In this document: positions 8,865-15,505 of the stretch, piece by piece
Position numbering within the stretch: position 1 is the stretch's first letter
Layout of the letters: every line of letters begins with the position of its first letter
NCBI GenBank assembly: GCA_041394885.1
Contig: JAWKHI010000061.1
Span: 1-32,371, forward strand
DNA from: DSOI01 sp041394885
GTDB taxonomy: Bacteria; Acidobacteriota; Terriglobia; Bryobacterales; Bryobacteraceae
Direction of reading: 5' to 3'
Length of the DNA stretch: 32,371 nucleotides
Translations under genes and position numbers: made by a program
The notes under the pieces: generated by a model
The model's input: the letters and a program-made list of their open reading frames with translations, nothing else
Databases searched by the model: none
What the model was told of the DNA's origin: nothing

Positions 8865-9272
8865 CTACCGGGCATCGAACGGGAACGCCCAATGTTTCGG
8901 ATGTGGAACCGTGTCCGGCAAACAGGTGGAATCGTCGCCGAGTGTCTGCTCCAGTTGTTCGAGTGTAAGATCTTCCGCGGTTCGCAGATCGGCGCCCCGC
9001 AAATCCGCCCCCAATAGATCGGTGCCAATCAGCCTTGCTCCCACCAGATTCGCCCCACGCAAATCGGCCCATCGCAGATCGGCGCCCTTGAGGTTGGCCA
9101 TCGCAAGGTTGGCCTGAGAGAGCACCGCCTTCGACAAGTCCGCCAGCACCAGGTTGGCGTTGCTCAGGTTCGCTCCGGCAAGTTGCGGCAACAGGGCCGG
9201 ATCCTCGGCGCGCCACCGGTTCCACTCATCCACATCCTCGCGCAACACGTCCAGATGCTCGTCGTTCACCAT
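8865..9272 (-). CDS. Pentapeptide-repeat protein
   Basis: 135 residues. Residues about 30-98 are roughly a dozen A(D/N)LXX pentapeptides in tandem (for example ANLSN, ANLVL, ADLSK, ADLRW, ADLRG, ANLVG), predicted to wind into a right-handed quadrilateral beta-helix. A short C-terminal tail, DLTLEQLEQTLGDDSTCLP followed by PHPKHW, is a common cap of this family. The first 30 residues (DEHLDVLREDVDEWNRWR) are a charged helix. No enzymatic role is evident; such proteins act as binding or DNA-mimicking scaffolds. It heads the likely operon with the M50 protease and is divergent from the aldolase gene across 64 bp. Confidence 0.88.
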   Translation of the reverse strand: MVNDEHLDVLREDVDEWNRWRAEDPALLPQLAGANLSNANLVLADLSKAVLSQANLAMANLKGADLRWADLRGANLVGARLIGTDLLGADLRGADLRTAEDLTLEQLEQTLGDDSTCLPDTVPHPKHWAFPFDAR

Positions 9273-9336
9273 ATGAGTTAAAGATACCAGCCTCGTTCCA
9301 CTGCGGGGATTCTATCCGCGGTAAACTGGGGTTGCG

Positions 9337-10290
9337 ATGCGCACCAGTCCCCTCTCCACTGCAGACTTCCAGGGCGTGTTTCCCGTGCCCCCGCTTTGCC
9401 GTAAGCCCGGGGCCGCGCGCCAAATCGATTTCGCCCAGACGGAGAAAATCGCACGGCACATCGCGGCCGGTGGCATCCGCAACTTCCTCTACGGCGGCAA
9501 TGCTTTCCTCTATCACCTCTCCCTCGCCGAATTCGAAGCACTGCTCGATTGGTGCGCCGGAATCGATGACGGGTTCCTGATGATACCGAGCGCTGGGCCC
9601 TCCTTTGGACGCGCTCTCGACCAAGCCCCTCTGCTACGACAACGCAATTTTCCCACCGTGATGCTGCTGCCCTGCGCGGACCCCCGCGACGCCCTCGGCC
9701 TCGAACGCGGTTATCGCGAATTCGCCGACGCGGCCGGCATGCCCATCATTGTTTATCTGAAGGACGAATCCAATTTCGGCGCTGACAAACAAGCCGGGTT
9801 GGACGCAGTCGCGCGCCTCGTCAACGATGGCGTCTGCATCGGAATCAAGTACGCCGTTGTCCGCAAGGATCCCACCGTCGATACCTACCTCGACGGCCTG
9901 CTCGCCCGCGTGGACCGCGCCCACGTCATCAGCGGAATCGGCGAGCGCCCGGCCATCGATCACATGCGTGGGTTTGGCCTGCCCGGCTTCACCACCGGTT
10001 CCGGATGCGTCGCTCCGGCCTTGTCGCGCGCCTTGTTTGAAGCCAATTGCGCCGGCGAGTGGAGCACCGCCGCTTCCATCCGGGAGCACTTCATTCCACT
10101 CGAGGATCTGCGCGACGCCTGGGGTCCGGCGCGTGTGCTTCATGCCGCCGTCGAATTGGCCGGCATCGCCGAATCAGGTCCCATCGTGCCCTATGTCACC
10201 GCCATCGATGACCGCCAGCGCGCCGAACTGAGCCCGGTGGCCAAAGCTTTGGCCGCCGCCTCGCTGCCCACCGCCGTCGCTGGAGACTGA
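9337..10290 (+). CDS. DapA-family (dihydrodipicolinate synthase-like) aldolase/lyase
   Basis: 317 residues with a TIM-barrel of the N-acetylneuraminate lyase/DHDPS family. Visible landmarks are FQGVFPVPP (strand 1), the glycine turn GGIRNFLYGGNA, the tyrosine in MPIIVYLKDE (Tyr140), the presumed Schiff-base lysine in GIKYAVV (Lys171), and GFTTGSGCVAPALSRALF near 225. It is more divergent than true DapA and stands alone, with no lysine or sialic-acid genes nearby, so the substrate is probably a different 2-oxo acid. A GGGG about 6 nt before the ATG serves as a weak ribosome site. Convergent with the hypothetical gene at 10324. Confidence 0.82.
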   Translation: MRTSPLSTADFQGVFPVPPLCRKPGAARQIDFAQTEKIARHIAAGGIRNFLYGGNAFLYHLSLAEFEALLDWCAGIDDGFLMIPSAGPSFGRALDQAPLLRQRNFPTVMLLPCADPRDALGLERGYREFADAAGMPIIVYLKDESNFGADKQAGLDAVARLVNDGVCIGIKYAVVRKDPTVDTYLDGLLARVDRAHVISGIGERPAIDHMRGFGLPGFTTGSGCVAPALSRALFEANCAGEWSTAASIREHFIPLEDLRDAWGPARVLHAAVELAGIAESGPIVPYVTAIDDRQRAELSPVAKALAAASLPTAVAGD

Positions 10291-10323
10291 CGAATTCACC
10301 GCCGCCCTTCTGCAAGTTAGGGT

Positions 10324-10896
10324 CTACCGCGCTTTGACCGCAACTAACGCCGCTGCCATCGCCACTTTGTGATCCTTGCCCCAAGGCGGACCGATGGCCC
10401 GGCGCAACTCGAGGAAATGGGCCTCCACATCCTCGATGCGTAGCGCCTCGCTCGCTCGGGCAAACACCTGCTTCGTGTCATACCAGTGAACGCTCCACCC
10501 GCGCGCTTCGGCCGCGGCGGCCAGCGCCTTCCGGTACATCACCCAGTCGGCCAGGTTGTGCGCCCGGTAGTCCCTGATCCGCTCGCCGATGGTTGGCGGC
10601 AGCGGTGGACACTGGCGAAGCGCGACCCCGGCGATCGGCACGGGGACCTCCCGCGCTAACGCGTCCAGGCCTACCTTGGCGTGCCGCTCCGCCGACACCC
10701 GCACCCGCTCCACCAATGCCACTGCCTCATCGAGAGGTAGGGTCTGCCCTTCGCTATGATGCGGAATCTTGGGCAAGCCCTCGTCCACCAATTCGATGCG
10801 GCGCCGGTCGAGGAGCGTCCCGTCCCTCGCAACCGTCACCAGAACCGCCCAACCGCCGTGATCCGAGACCCCGATGATTCCAGCGTCCCTCGACAT
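10324..10896 (-). CDS. Hypothetical protein, 190 residues
   Basis: I do not recognise this protein. It is soluble and rich in Ala, Arg and Glu, with no signal peptide or membrane segment. The N-terminus (GIIGVSDHGGWAVLVTVARDGTLLDRRRIELV) looks like paired beta-strands around an acidic/glycine turn, reminiscent of RNase H-like or actin-like folds; this is only a pattern impression. A second half rich in helices includes GERIRDYRAHNLADWVMYRKALAAAAEARGW and ends with GPPWGKDHKVAMAAALVAVKAR. The gene begins 28 bp after the RND transporter stop on the same strand and is probably co-transcribed. Codon use matches its neighbours and the protein-like pattern is coherent, so I take it as a real gene. 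Confidence 0.7.
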   Translation of the reverse strand: MSRDAGIIGVSDHGGWAVLVTVARDGTLLDRRRIELVDEGLPKIPHHSEGQTLPLDEAVALVERVRVSAERHAKVGLDALAREVPVPIAGVALRQCPPLPPTIGERIRDYRAHNLADWVMYRKALAAAAEARGWSVHWYDTKQVFARASEALRIEDVEAHFLELRRAIGPPWGKDHKVAMAAALVAVKAR

Positions 10897-10924
10897 GGCC
10901 CTCCTCTGGGTCTGTGCCCGGCAA

Positions 10925-13900
10925 TCAGTCCCCCGTTGCCCCCGCCGTCGCCTCTCCGCGCAAACCCTTGCGCTGCGCGAACCAATTCTTCACATCCTCG
11001 ATCATCGAATACGCCACCGGCACAACCAGCAGTGTCAGCAACAAACACAACGTCTGCCCCCCGATGATCGTAATCGCGATCGCGGAACGCTGCGACGCAC
11101 CCACGCCCTTGCCCACCGCCGTCGGCAGCAATCCCGCGATAATCGACAGCGTCGTCATTAGAATCGGCCGCAGACGTACACGGTTCGCCTCCAGGATCGC
11201 CGGCCGCAATCCCATCCCCGTGTCGCGCAACTGGTTCATGTAGTCGATCTGCAGAATGCCGTTCTTCTTCACGATCCCCAACAGCAGCAGCACACCCAGC
11301 GCGCTGAACAGGTTCAAGGACCGTCCGGTGATGTCCAGCGAAATCAAAGCAAACGGAATCGACAACGGCAGCGTGATCAGGATCACGAACGGGTGCAGAA
11401 GGCTCTCGAACTGCGCCGCCAGCACCATGTACATGAAGATGGACGCCAGCCCGATCGCCATCATCATGTTCGCCGTCGTCTCCTCCAACACGCGGACCTG
11501 TCCCGAAAACACCACCCTGTATCCGGGCGGCATCGCCACGCGGTCAAAGGCGGCAGCCGCGGCCGCGGCCGCATCCTGCAGTCCCGCGCCCGGCGCAACG
11601 TTTCCATAGATGCCTACCGAAAACTGGCGCGCGTACCGGTCAATCCGGCTCGGCCCAAGCCCCCGCTCCAGCTTCGCGATCGAATCCAGACGAATCAGCC
11701 CCAGTTTCGCCGATGGCACCAGCAGCCGGCTCAGCACCTCCGGGTTGTCACGCTGGTCCTCGGCCAGACGCATCATCACTGGATATTGCTCGGACCCTTC
11801 CTTGTATGTCGATATCTCGTCTTCGCCCGACATCAGCAACCGCACCGCGCCCGCAATGTCGGAAACGCGGACCCCCAGGTCCGACGCCAGCGCCCGGTCC
11901 ACCTGCACCTGCAGTTCCGGATTGTTCAGATTCAGGTTTACCTTGATGTCCGCGATGGACGGTTCCTTGTTCAACTCCACTTGGGCGATCTTGGCGTATC
12001 GCACCAGCGTCGCGATGTCCGGACCAAGCATCATCGCCCGAATCGGGGAAAATGAGTCCCGCCCCCCCAGCATGTTCGGGAACATGATGCGAGGACGGCT
12101 GGCGGCAAAATCCCCCAGTTGCGCCCGCACCCGCGTCGCCATCTCCTCGATGCCCGGGCGCTCGTCCTCCGGGTCCAGAAGGATCGTCGAATACGCCATC
12201 GTCACCCGGTCCATGAAGGTCGAACTTCGCGGCACCATCAGCTTCACGCCATCCACTTTGTCCACCCGGCGCGACATCTCGAGCGCCGTACTCTCGGTAG
12301 CCGCCAGAGACGACCCCTCCGGCAACTCGATGAACAACCCCAGTTCGCCCTGGTCCTCCTGCGGCATCCAATCCCGCTTGATGCGCTTGTTCAGCCAGAA
12401 TGTCGACGCAAACGTCAGCGTGCATACCAGGATGATCACCCACCGGTGCCGCAATGACCATCCGAGCATCGCCACATAGCCCCGCTCCACCGGCCCCGGC
12501 TCCCCATGGCCATGGCCGGACTTTCCTCCACCCATCGTCTTCCGCTTCAGAAGCCGCGCGCTCAAGGCCGGAGTCAGCGTGAACGCCACCAGCATCGACA
12601 CCAGAATCGATACCGACATCGTCCACCCGAACTCATTCAGAAACTTCCGCGCATACCCCGTCATGAACGCAATCGGCACGAAGATGATCACCAGCGATAG
12701 CGTCGTCGCCATCACCGCCAGTGCGATTTCCTTGGTCGCCAGGATCGCCGCCTGTTTGGGCGGCATGTCCTTGTCTTCCATGAACCGATAGATGTTTTCG
12801 AGCACGATGATCGCATCGTCGATCACGATACCCACCGCCAGCGTCAACGCCAGCAGCGTCATCGAGTTCAGTGTGAAATCCATCACCCGCAGCAGCGTGA
12901 ACGTCGTGATGATCGAGGTCGGAATCGCCAACGAACTGATCAGCACCGTCCGCCAGTCCCGGATGAAAAACCATACGATCATCGACGCCAGCAGGCTCCC
13001 CAACAGCAGATGTTCCTCCAGCGCCTTCACCGAGTTCCGGATGTATGTCGCCTGCTCCTTGATCAGTTCCACCTTCACGCCGTTGGGTAATTGCTGCTTC
13101 ACCTCCTCCAGCCGCTCCAACAGCCCGTCCACTACCTTCACCGTGTTCATCCCCGTCTGCCGCTGGATTTCCAGCACCACGGCCGTCTTCCCGCCCAGGT
13201 ACGCGAAGTTCCGCTTCTCGGCCATGCTGTCCTCGGCGTGGCCCACGTCGCGGATCCGAATCGGCGAATCGCCGACGTTCTTGATGATGATGTCGTTGAA
13301 GTCGGCAACGCTCTCCACGCGCCCCCGCGTCCGCACTCCAACCTCGCTCAGCCCGCGGACGATTCGCCCTCCGGGCATCTCCACGTTTTCCGTCCGAACG
13401 CTTCGCTCCACGTCCTGCGCCGTCAGCCGGTACGCGTTCAGCTTGTTCATGTCCAGGAAGATGTTGATCTGCCGTGCGCGCGTCCCGCTCAGGTCGATCG
13501 TCGCCACGCCGTCCACCGTCTCCAGGGAACGCCGCAGTTGCTTGTCCGCGATCTCGGTCAGCTCCCGAATCGGACGGTCCCCGCTCAACGCCAGCGTCAC
13601 CACCGGCTCCCGGTCGATCTCCGCCTTCTGCACCACCGGCGGCAGCATGTTCGGCGGCAGCCGGCGTAGCGCCCCGCTTACCTTCTCCCGGACGTCCTCC
13701 ACCGCCTCCCCGATGTCCCGCTCCAGCACGAACGTGATCATCACGCTGGCGGAACCTTCCAGTACGTACGCCCGCAACTCCTCGATCCCGCTCACCGACG
13801 ACACCGCTTCTTCGACCGGAAGAACCACCTGTGAAACCATTTCTTCCGGACTGGCGCCCGGTAGCCGGAGCCGCACATAGATAGTGGCTGGATCGCTCTG

Positions 13901-14014
13901 CGGGAACAAATCCACTCCCAGATCCATGAAGCTGAACACACCCATCACCACCAGGAACAGGATCAGCATGAAGGCGAAGACCGGGCGCTTGACGCAAATT
14001 TCCGACAGACTCAA
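10925..14014 (-). CDS. RND-family efflux transporter, AcrB/HAE1 type inner-membrane subunit
   Basis: 1029 residues from a TTG start, the normal size for AcrB-like pumps. The N-terminus, SLSEICVKRPVFAFMLILFLVVMG, is the usual first transmembrane helix. Then come periplasmic pore regions (LRLPGASPEEMVSQVVLPVEEAV), TM4 with the proton-relay Asp pair in AVGIVIDDAIIVLENIYRF, the second periplasmic half, and a C-terminal bundle with YMVLAAQFESLLHPF and GIVKKNGILQIDYMN. It exports small molecules using the proton gradient together with a membrane-fusion protein and an outer-membrane channel, neither of which is in this window. The frame stays open 69 codons further upstream, but that part overlaps fabD and is not pump-like. 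TTG is preceded by AAGGAG 7 nt away, which decides the start. Confidence 0.93.
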   Translation of the reverse strand: MSLSEICVKRPVFAFMLILFLVVMGVFSFMDLGVDLFPQSDPATIYVRLRLPGASPEEMVSQVVLPVEEAVSSVSGIEELRAYVLEGSASVMITFVLERDIGEAVEDVREKVSGALRRLPPNMLPPVVQKAEIDREPVVTLALSGDRPIRELTEIADKQLRRSLETVDGVATIDLSGTRARQINIFLDMNKLNAYRLTAQDVERSVRTENVEMPGGRIVRGLSEVGVRTRGRVESVADFNDIIIKNVGDSPIRIRDVGHAEDSMAEKRNFAYLGGKTAVVLEIQRQTGMNTVKVVDGLLERLEEVKQQLPNGVKVELIKEQATYIRNSVKALEEHLLLGSLLASMIVWFFIRDWRTVLISSLAIPTSIITTFTLLRVMDFTLNSMTLLALTLAVGIVIDDAIIVLENIYRFMEDKDMPPKQAAILATKEIALAVMATTLSLVIIFVPIAFMTGYARKFLNEFGWTMSVSILVSMLVAFTLTPALSARLLKRKTMGGGKSGHGHGEPGPVERGYVAMLGWSLRHRWVIILVCTLTFASTFWLNKRIKRDWMPQEDQGELGLFIELPEGSSLAATESTALEMSRRVDKVDGVKLMVPRSSTFMDRVTMAYSTILLDPEDERPGIEEMATRVRAQLGDFAASRPRIMFPNMLGGRDSFSPIRAMMLGPDIATLVRYAKIAQVELNKEPSIADIKVNLNLNNPELQVQVDRALASDLGVRVSDIAGAVRLLMSGEDEISTYKEGSEQYPVMMRLAEDQRDNPEVLSRLLVPSAKLGLIRLDSIAKLERGLGPSRIDRYARQFSVGIYGNVAPGAGLQDAAAAAAAAFDRVAMPPGYRVVFSGQVRVLEETTANMMMAIGLASIFMYMVLAAQFESLLHPFVILITLPLSIPFALISLDITGRSLNLFSALGVLLLLGIVKKNGILQIDYMNQLRDTGMGLRPAILEANRVRLRPILMTTLSIIAGLLPTAVGKGVGASQRSAIAITIIGGQTLCLLLTLLVVPVAYSMIEDVKNWFAQRKGLRGEATAGATGD

Positions 14015-14021
14015 GGGGTTG

Positions 14022-14027
14022 CTCCTT
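14022..14027 (-). promoter_or_regulatory. Ribosome binding site selecting a TTG start for the RND transporter
   Basis: On the minus strand AAGGAG is followed by 7 nt and then TTG (14014-14012), which opens exactly at the conserved family N-terminus SLSEICVKRP. The upstream ATG at 14221 has no such site and would lie inside fabD. Confidence 0.75.
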
Positions 14028-14107
14028 CGTCGCGCGGCCCGGTCCCCACGGTGACCCGCCTCGCGCAGCCTCCTCGATTGTATCGCCATGGCACAATAAA
14101 TAGCTTC

Positions 14108-15028
14108 ATGCCCCAAACCGCATTCCTGTTTCCAGGCCAAGGCTCGCAATTCGCGGGCATGGGCAAATCGCTCGCGGACGCCCATCCCGCCGCCATGGCA
14201 ATCTTCGAACAGGCCGGCCACGCCCTCGGCTTCCCACTCTCCCGCCTATGCTGGGAGGGCCCCGAAGAAGATCTGAAACTCACCGAAAACACCCAGCCGG
14301 CCATTCTCACCGCCTCCTGCGCCGCCCACGCGGTCCTAGCCGCACACGGCATTGAAGCCGCCTACGTCGCCGGCCACTCCCTCGGTGAATATTCCGCCCT
14401 GGTGGCCGCCGGTGCGCTCTCCTTTGCCGACGCCGTCCGCACCGTACGCAATCGCGGCCGCTACATGCAGGAAGCGGTCCCCCCCGGCGTCGGCGCCATG
14501 GCTGCCCTGCTCAAGCTCCCCGCCGGAACCCTCGACGATATCCTCGCCCAAGCCGCTCAAGGCGAAGTCGTGAGTGCGGCCAATCTCAATTCGCCCGATC
14601 AGGTCGTCATCGCCGGACATACCGCCGCCGTCCATCGCGCCGCGGACCTCGCCAAGGCCGCCGGCGCCCGACGTGCCGTGATTCTGCCGGTGAGCGCCCC
14701 CTTCCACTGCGCGTTGATGGAACCCGCCCAAAAACGGCTCGCCCAGGATCTGAGTGCCATCGAATTCCACGACCTCGCCATTCCCCTCATCAACAACTGC
14801 GCCGCTCGCGAAATCCGAACCGGCGCCGAAGCGCGCGCCGGATTGATCGAACAAGTGCCCAACCCGGTCCTGTGGACCGCCACCATCAAGCAGTTGGCCG
14901 CTCAGGGTGTGACTCGCTTCATTGAGGTGGGTCCGGGCAGCGTGCTGACGGGATTACTGAGGAACATCGACTCATCCCTCGAAGGAGTCAAATTCGGCGA
15001 AGCCGCCGATCTCGCGGCTTTGGTCTAA
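14108..15028 (+). CDS. fabD: FabD, malonyl-CoA:ACP transacylase
   Basis: 306 residues from ATG 14108. The N-terminal FLFPGQGSQFAGMG holds the oxyanion-hole Gln. GHSLGEYSALVAAG holds the nucleophile Ser91. RGRYMQEAVPPGVGAMAA holds the malonyl-binding Arg116. The catalytic His200 lies in SAPFHCALM, and the C-terminal EVGPGSVLTGLLRNI is typical. The enzyme moves malonyl from CoA to acyl carrier protein for fatty-acid elongation in the cytoplasm. The frame is open for 19 more codons upstream, but the family always begins a few residues before AFLFPGQG. No clear Shine-Dalgarno precedes the ATG. The gene is alone here, without fabH, fabG or acpP, and is divergent from the RND gene over 93 bp. Confidence 0.94.
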   Translation: MPQTAFLFPGQGSQFAGMGKSLADAHPAAMAIFEQAGHALGFPLSRLCWEGPEEDLKLTENTQPAILTASCAAHAVLAAHGIEAAYVAGHSLGEYSALVAAGALSFADAVRTVRNRGRYMQEAVPPGVGAMAALLKLPAGTLDDILAQAAQGEVVSAANLNSPDQVVIAGHTAAVHRAADLAKAAGARRAVILPVSAPFHCALMEPAQKRLAQDLSAIEFHDLAIPLINNCAAREIRTGAEARAGLIEQVPNPVLWTATIKQLAAQGVTRFIEVGPGSVLTGLLRNIDSSLEGVKFGEAADLAALV

Positions 15029-15048
15029 CTCTTGGCCGGAATCGTCAG

Positions 15049-15116
15049 CCCCAAAAACGCAAAACCGGACTGCGATCCGTTTGCCGGGTGTCATCGGCGG
15101 TGTCGCAGTCCGGTTT
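15049..15116 (-). terminator. Hairpin terminator downstream of the 16-codon ORF
   Basis: A perfect 14-bp inverted repeat, AAACCGGACTGCGA at 15062-15075 and its complement at 15103-15116, encloses a 27-nt loop. On the minus strand the stem is followed by TTTTGCGTTTTT, which fits an intrinsic terminator for minus-strand transcription about 56 nt after the small ORF. It also lies 34 bp after the fabD stop and could work in both directions, but the plus side has no T-run. Confidence 0.65.
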
Positions 15117-15133
15117 AGAGGGTATGATTTCTT

Positions 15134-15166
15134 CTGAATCAGGCCAAGGTCTGAATCAGGCCAAGG
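15134..15166. repeat. Tandem direct repeat, two 16-bp copies with 17-bp period
   Basis: CTGAATCAGGCCAAGG occurs at 15134-15149 and again at 15151-15166, separated by one base. It lies between the stop codon of the 16-codon ORF and the hairpin, in what would be the 3' untranslated part of that transcript. Confidence 0.85.
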
Positions 15167-15171
15167 GAAGA

Positions 15172-15222
15172 CTAGGTGCCCCAGATGGCGCTGCCGGCTT
15201 TCACTTTGGTGCGAACTTTCAT
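15172..15222 (-). CDS. Candidate 16-residue peptide gene, KVRTKVKAG motif
   Basis: A short ORF on the minus strand encodes MKVRTKVKAGSAIWGT followed by TAG. It has a perfect AAGGAG 8 nt before the ATG, which is rarer than chance for a random short frame. It is flanked upstream by a sigma54-type promoter and downstream by a hairpin terminator, so the unit is complete on its own. The peptide is basic at its N-terminus and ends with hydrophobic and glycine residues. From memory, K-V-[KR]-T-x-V-K-A-G recurs in small repetitive proteins of several bacterial phyla, but I could not verify this. No modifying enzyme or exporter is adjacent, so calling it a RiPP precursor would be speculation. Function unknown. 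Confidence 0.6.
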   Translation of the reverse strand: MKVRTKVKAGSAIWGT

Positions 15223-15230
15223 GGCGGTGT

Positions 15231-15236
15231 CTCCTT
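15231..15236 (-). promoter_or_regulatory. Ribosome binding site of the 16-codon ORF
   Basis: AAGGAG on the minus strand, 8 nt from the ATG at 15222. Its last two bases lie in AGACACC (15232-15226), which is complementary to the GGTGTCT at 15271-15265 in the leader, so the site could be partly masked. Confidence 0.65.
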
Positions 15237-15280
15237 CCGGTTTCGTTTGCCGTCTGCTTGCGTCAGACACCCTACACTAG

Positions 15281-15298
15281 TGCAAGGTGTGTGCCAAA
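15281..15298 (-). promoter_or_regulatory. Sigma54 (-24/-12) promoter
   Basis: The minus strand reads TGGCAC, five bases, then TTGCA, matching the RpoN consensus TGGCACG-N4-TTGC with only the G after TGGCAC changed to A. The invariant GG (15295-15294) and GC (15283-15282) have the required spacing. The predicted start point is near 15270, about 48 nt before the small ORF. No enhancer-binding activator gene is in the window. Confidence 0.62.
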
Positions 15299-15505
15299 CT
15301 CACCGCGACCCCCGAAACACTCGCAACCGACAGAAAACAAAAGGAAGCCTAAGGTGAACCCCCGGCCACGGACCGGAAAAACACTAACACTTTTGCGACG
15401 CCCCTAACATTTCGGTTAGGTGAAACCCCCTATTTGGCCGGCCCGCCTCTCGAGCCCCTCATCCCCACCACCCCCTCACCCGATGTACCCTGAAGACAGG
15501 CAAAA
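15299..15505. other. Non-coding remainder of the fabD-PSD1 gap
   Basis: About 200 bp between the sigma54 element and the PSD1 gene. I see no convincing gene. There is a short inverted repeat, CCTAAC-ATTTCG-GTTAGG, at about 15403-15420. The rest is a C-rich stretch. The promoter of the PSD1/DUF1501 pair must lie here, but no good hexamer pair is recognisable. Binding sites for a sigma54 activator would also be expected in this part. Confidence 0.4.

Noticed and set aside
12633..14096. 487-codon frame overlapping the RND gene on the same strand
   Set aside because: Composition is typical of an out-of-frame high-GC shadow (Gly/Arg/Asp-rich, no motifs) within a clearly real gene.
14015..14221. 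N-terminal extension of the RND transporter to an upstream ATG
   Set aside because: The added residues do not resemble pump sequence, overlap fabD, and a TTG with AAGGAG sits exactly at the family N-terminus.
15088..15357. 89-codon plus-strand frame in the fabD-PSD1 gap
   Set aside because: No ribosome site, runs through the hairpin and tandem repeat, and is antisense to the better supported minus-strand unit.
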